Origin: Spirochaetota bacterium
GTDB lineage: Bacteria > Spirochaetota > Spirochaetia > Treponematales > Rectinemataceae
Assembly: GCA_023421875.1 (NCBI GenBank)
Contig: JAEZSM010000194.1
Coordinates: 1 to 9,090, forward strand
Reading direction: 5' to 3'
DNA length: 9,090 nt
The notes beneath the pieces are model-generated. The model had not been told where the DNA came from, ran no database searches, and saw only the letters and a program-made list of their open reading frames with translations. Below, piece after piece: positions 1 to 9,090 of the stretch. The translations under genes were made by a program, and so were the position numbers. Each line of letters begins with the position of its first letter. The stretch's first letter is position 1.

Positions 1-437
1 TCAGCCATCTTATGCATGTCTTCTTTCTTTTTGATGGCGGTGCCGGTGCCGTTGAAGGCGTCGAGCAGCTCGTCGGCCAGCTTGTCGGGCATGGCCTTGC
101 CGCTACGGGCCCTCGAGGCCGCGATGAGCCAGCGCATGGCCAAGGCCTCGCGCCGGGAATCCCGGATCTCGATAGGAACCTGGTAGGTGGCGCCGCCGAC
201 TCGTCTGGACTTGACCTCGACAACAGGTTTTACGTTGTCCAAAGCCTTGTTGAAAACGTCCAGGGCGGGGACCCCTGCTTTCTGCTGCATGATTTCCATG
301 GCGTCGTACATAATGCGAGTGCAGGTGGATTTTTTACCCTGCCACATCATCCTGCAGACAAACTTGGTTATAGCCGTGGAATTGTACTTGCTGTCGGGCG
401 CGTGGCCGCGATCGATCGATTTCTTTTTTCTGCCCAT
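1..437 (-). CDS. rpsG: 30S ribosomal protein S7 (3' end cut by window edge)
   Basis: Ribosomal protein S7 nucleates assembly of the 30S head by binding the 3' domain of 16S rRNA, and it lies near the E site. The minus-strand frame from the ATG at 437-435 gives 145 complete residues plus two bases of the next codon. It starts MGRKKKSIDRGHAPDSKYN and shows S7 hallmarks: GKKSTCTRIMYDA (about 34-46), the conserved block VEVKSRRVGGATYQVPIEIR (73-92), ALAMRWL (98-104) and the C-terminal KKKEDMHKMA (136-145). The family is usually about 156 residues, so roughly ten are missing beyond position 1. It follows rpsL by 11 nt in the usual str-operon order, and its ribosome-binding site overlaps the rpsL stop. 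In E. coli S7 is the translational repressor of this operon; the rpsL-rpsG gap here is too short to hold the long E. coli-type intercistronic target. The identification is secure. Confidence 0.97.
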   Translation of the reverse strand, partial: MGRKKKSIDRGHAPDSKYNSTAITKFVCRMMWQGKKSTCTRIMYDAMEIMQQKAGVPALDVFNKALDNVKPVVEVKSRRVGGATYQVPIEIRDSRREALAMRWLIAASRARSGKAMPDKLADELLDAFNGTGTAIKKKEDMHKMA

Positions 438-444
438 ACGTATA

Positions 445-450
445 TCCCTT
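445..450 (-). promoter_or_regulatory. rpsG ribosome-binding site overlapping the rpsL stop
   Basis: The minus strand reads AAGGGA, 7 nt before the rpsG ATG. Its AA comes from the TAA stop codon of rpsL (451-449). The overlap suggests that ribosomes finishing rpsL help start rpsG, i.e. translational coupling. The spacing also supports the chosen rpsG start. Confidence 0.8.
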
Positions 451-823
451 AGGCCTTGGGCTTCTTGGCTCCGTACTTGGAGCGAGCCTTCTTGCGGTCC
501 TCGACGCCCAGGGTATCCTTGGCGCCGCGGATAATGTGGTAACGAACGCCGGGAAGATCCTTTACTCGGCCTCCGCGTACCAGAACTACCGAGTGTTCCT
601 GGAGGTTGTGGCCGATGCCGGGGATGTAGGCAGTTACTTCGATGCCGTGGGTAAGGCGGACTCGGGCTACCTTGCGGAGGGCCGAGTTCGGCTTCTTGGG
701 CGTAACGGTCATGACGCGGGTGCAAACGCCGCGGCGCTGCGGGCACTCATCGAGTGCCGGGGCTTTGGTCCGCCATACGTTCGGCTTTCTGCCGAGACGG
801 ATAAGCTGGTTGATCGTAGGCAT
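449..823 (-). CDS. rpsL: 30S ribosomal protein S12
   Basis: S12 sits at the decoding centre of the 30S subunit, where it helps monitor codon-anticodon pairing and is the classic streptomycin-resistance target. The product is 124 aa, the same length as E. coli S12. It starts MPTINQLIRLGRKP and carries the signature TPKKPNSALRK (41-51), GHNLQEHSVVLVRGGRVKDLPGVRYH in the middle (with RVKDLPG at 86-92) and the basic tail KKARSKYGAKKPKA. Lysines K43, K44 and K88 are all present (gene numbering including Met), so the gene has the streptomycin-sensitive form at the commonest resistance positions. Asp89 is the residue methylthiolated in many bacteria. The frame stays open upstream to a GTG at 868, but the family starts at MPTIN, so the ATG at 823 is chosen. 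A 225-nt gap separates it from rpoC and 11 nt from rpsG. Confidence 0.98.
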   Translation of the reverse strand: MPTINQLIRLGRKPNVWRTKAPALDECPQRRGVCTRVMTVTPKKPNSALRKVARVRLTHGIEVTAYIPGIGHNLQEHSVVLVRGGRVKDLPGVRYHIIRGAKDTLGVEDRKKARSKYGAKKPKA

Positions 824-835
824 AAATGCTCTAGA

Positions 836-842
836 CTCCCTT
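836..842 (-). promoter_or_regulatory. rpsL ribosome-binding site with long spacing
   Basis: The minus strand reads AAGGGAG, but it ends 12 nt before the rpsL ATG, longer than the usual 5-9 nt. A weaker AGAG (832-829) lies 5 nt before the start. Which one is used cannot be settled by reading. The start codon itself is fixed by homology. Confidence 0.5.
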
Positions 843-905
843 ATTCGGTCTCTCGGTGTCAGCATCACCCAGGACCAGTTTCAAATTATGGCTGGTACAG
901 TCGCC

Positions 906-929
906 GGCTAAGCGCGGTGTGCTTTAGCC
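906..929 (-). other. Potential hairpin at the 5' end of the predicted rpsL leader
   Basis: On the minus strand GGCTAAAGC (929-921) faces GCTTAGCC (913-906) across a 7-nt loop, giving 6 + 2 base pairs with one bulged A. It would begin a few nucleotides after the transcription start expected from the promoter candidate at 939-968, so the rpsL-rpsG mRNA would carry a stem at its extreme 5' end. 5'-terminal hairpins often stabilise mRNAs, but that role is only an inference here. No U-run follows, so it is not an intrinsic terminator. Confidence 0.4.
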
Positions 930-938
930 AGGCGATCC

Positions 939-968
939 AAGATACCTCCAGCCTTCCTAGAATGTCAA
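939..968 (-). promoter_or_regulatory. Candidate sigma70-type promoter for rpsL-rpsG
   Basis: On the minus strand a perfect TTGACA (968-963) is followed after 18 nt by TATCTT (944-939), which matches the TATAAT consensus at four of six positions including the key A2 and final T. Transcription would start near 932, giving a 5' leader of about 110 nt before rpsL. It lies wholly in the non-coding gap after rpoC, where an internal promoter would let ribosomal protein synthesis be set apart from RNA polymerase synthesis. The -35 box is exact; the -10 box is moderate. No start site has been mapped, so this is a candidate only. Confidence 0.45.
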
Positions 969-971
969 TAC

Positions 972-1020
972 CGGCGCCTGGATAAGCCTTTTACTTCGGC
1001 GATTCGCCGGCCAGGCGCCG
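972..1020 (-). repeat. 10-bp inverted repeat with a nested hairpin after rpoC
   Basis: Arms 972-981 and 1011-1020 are perfect inverted complements (minus strand CGGCGCCTGG and CCAGGCGCCG). The 29-nt interior holds a second perfect inverted repeat, CGGCG-AAT-CGCCG on the minus strand (1009-997). Together they can fold as a GC-rich compound stem in the read-through transcript from rpoC. No U-run follows, so a classical Rho-independent terminator is not supported. Partial termination, Rho-dependent termination, RNase processing or 3'-end protection remain possible. The lower arm ends only 3 nt before the -35 box of the promoter candidate. Confidence 0.55.
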
Positions 1021-1023
1021 CTT

Positions 1024-1041
1024 CCGGGAACAAAAGCCCGG
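1024..1041 (-). repeat. Short hairpin just after the rpoC stop
   Basis: Minus strand CCGGG (1041-1037) and CCCGG (1028-1024) can form a 5-bp GC stem with an 8-nt loop, starting 7 nt after the rpoC TAG. It has no following U-run. It is the first of a series of stems in the rpoC-rpsL gap. A short stem like this can occur by chance in GC-rich DNA, so its role is uncertain. Confidence 0.35.
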
Positions 1042-1048
1042 TGCTCTC

Positions 1049-5416
<4,368 letters not shown>

Positions 5417-5420
5417 GCTG

Positions 5421-5427
5421 CCCCCTT
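5421..5427 (-). promoter_or_regulatory. rpoC ribosome-binding site in the 15-nt rpoB-rpoC gap
   Basis: The minus strand reads AAGGGGG, 4 nt before the rpoC ATG and 4 nt after the rpoB TAG stop. The short gap and purine-rich site fit stop-start coupling that keeps beta and beta' production balanced. It also fixes the rpoC start. Confidence 0.8.
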
Positions 5428-5431
5428 AAGG

Positions 5432-8929
<3,498 letters not shown>

Positions 8930-8937
8930 CCCTTACC

Positions 8938-8943
8938 CCTCCT
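8938..8943 (-). promoter_or_regulatory. rpoB ribosome-binding site
   Basis: The minus strand carries a full AGGAGG, 8 nt before the rpoB ATG. A further AAGGG directly abuts the start codon. The site strongly supports the start at 8929. It lies 8 nt downstream of the last stem of the leader structure, so folding of that leader could affect its access. Confidence 0.85.
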
Positions 8944-8951
8944 GCTGGGAA

Positions 8952-8992
8952 ACCGTGCGCCGTAACGCGCAATACGTTACGCTGCGTGCGGT
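8952..8992 (-). promoter_or_regulatory. Stem-loop in the rpoB leader, proximal to the ribosome-binding site
   Basis: A perfect 7-bp inverted repeat CGTAACG (8981-8975 and 8967-8961 on the minus strand, as CGTAACG and CGTTACG) encloses a 7-nt loop. Outside it, ACCG and CGGT (8992-8989 and 8955-8952) and a 3-bp GC segment can extend the stem in the rpoB-sense RNA, interrupted by a 2-nt bulge and a 2-by-2 mismatch. No U-run follows, so it is not a standard intrinsic terminator. In E. coli the rplL-rpoB gap holds an attenuator and an RNase III site; a similar role here is inference. Confidence 0.5.
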
Positions 8993-8998
8993 CATTCC

Positions 8999-9054
8999 GA
9001 GGCACTTATCCGCGCCGTAAAGGGCTTGTGATCCCCAGGCCAGGTAAATGCCTC
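8999..9054 (-). promoter_or_regulatory. Stem-loop in the rpoB leader, distal
   Basis: On the minus strand GAGGCATTTA (9054-9045) pairs with TAAGTGCCTC (9008-8999), giving ten continuous pairs with one G-U. On the plus strand the same position is a C-A mismatch, so the full stem forms only in rpoB-sense RNA, which modestly favours an RNA role. The 36-nt loop includes GGG and CCC segments that could form a small inner stem. It lies 6 nt from the next stem-loop, so the two form a tandem. Function is not known. Confidence 0.45.
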
Positions 9055-9090
9055 CGAAAAACCGAACTTTCTCCCCCGCACTAGACCCCC

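Larger units (their letters stand above)
8930..9090. other. Non-coding region upstream of rpoB
   Basis: These 161 nt show no convincing coding frame. In many spirochaetes rplL (ribosomal protein L7/L12) precedes rpoB, but the expected L7/L12 C-terminal residues are not seen before the window ends, so any rplL must finish upstream of position 9090. The stretch holds the rpoB ribosome-binding site and two tandem stem-loops. I found no convincing promoter pair in it. Confidence 0.6.

Noticed and set aside
12..452. 146-aa plus-strand frame opposite rpsG
   Set aside because: The minus strand of this stretch clearly encodes S7 with its conserved motifs; the plus frame is a shadow.
511..823. Streptomycin-resistance substitution in S12
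   Set aside because: K43, K44 and K88 with the PKKPN and RVKDLPG contexts are wild type, so no common resistance change is present.
824..868. 15-residue N-terminal extension of S12 from a GTG at 868 or ATG at 865
   Set aside because: S12 proteins start at MPTINQL, the extension has no family support, and it would include the putative ribosome-binding region.
866..884. Second -35-like TTGAAA on the minus strand in the rpsL leader
   Set aside because: No acceptable -10 sequence lies 16-19 nt downstream.
972..1041. Rho-independent terminator after rpoC
   Set aside because: GC-rich stems exist but none is followed by a U-run on the minus strand, so I list them only as inverted repeats.
8993..9090. 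Promoter for rpoB in the leader
   Set aside because: TTTACC and TTTACG are weak -35 matches, and no -10-like box occurs at a suitable distance on the minus strand.
9055..9090. End of rplL at the right edge
   Set aside because: The minus-strand frames do not show the L7/L12 C-terminal pattern (such as GAxVEVK before a stop), so I do not call a partial gene.

Overview
This window is an ordinary but informative piece of a bacterial core information-processing operon. All genes lie on the minus strand. Reading in the direction of transcription (high to low coordinates) the order is rpoB (RNA polymerase beta), rpoC (beta'), rpsL (ribosomal protein S12) and rpsG (ribosomal protein S7, cut by the window edge). 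I see no mobile element, CRISPR array, tRNA, rRNA or accessory gene, and no evidence of a novel multi-gene system. Long open frames on the plus strand are shadows of rpoB and rpoC.

Organism: the proteins and gene order point to a spirochaete, most probably the Treponema/Spirochaetaceae group with a moderately high GC content. The reasons are the rpoB-rpoC-rpsL-rpsG order, a short beta subunit (1165 aa) lacking the large E. coli-type SI2 insertion, an SI3-like insertion in the beta' trigger loop, and above all an asparagine at the beta position equivalent to E. coli Ser531. That last residue is the known signature of intrinsic rifampicin resistance in Borrelia and Treponema. This is inference from remembered family features, not from a database search.

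Layout: positions 8930-9090 are a non-coding leader upstream of rpoB. It holds two tandem potential stem-loops and a strong AGGAGG ribosome-binding site, and the end of an upstream gene such as rplL is not visible in it. rpoB occupies 8929-5432. A 15-nt gap with a strong ribosome-binding site leads into rpoC (5416-1049), so the two large subunits are tightly coupled. A 225-nt non-coding gap (824-1048) follows. It contains several inverted repeats and a good minus-strand sigma70-type promoter candidate, which could let the ribosomal protein genes be transcribed separately from rpoBC. rpsL (823-449) and rpsG (437 to beyond position 1) are only 11 nt apart, and the rpsG ribosome-binding site overlaps the rpsL stop codon.

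Function: rpoB and rpoC make the catalytic core of RNA polymerase, while S12 and S7 are small-subunit ribosomal proteins of the decoding centre and head. The cluster therefore links synthesis of the transcription and translation machinery. The points most worth a second look are the natural rifampicin-resistance residue, two substitutions in the beta' bridge helix and trigger loop, the structured rpoB leader, and the structured promoter-bearing gap between rpoC and rpsL.
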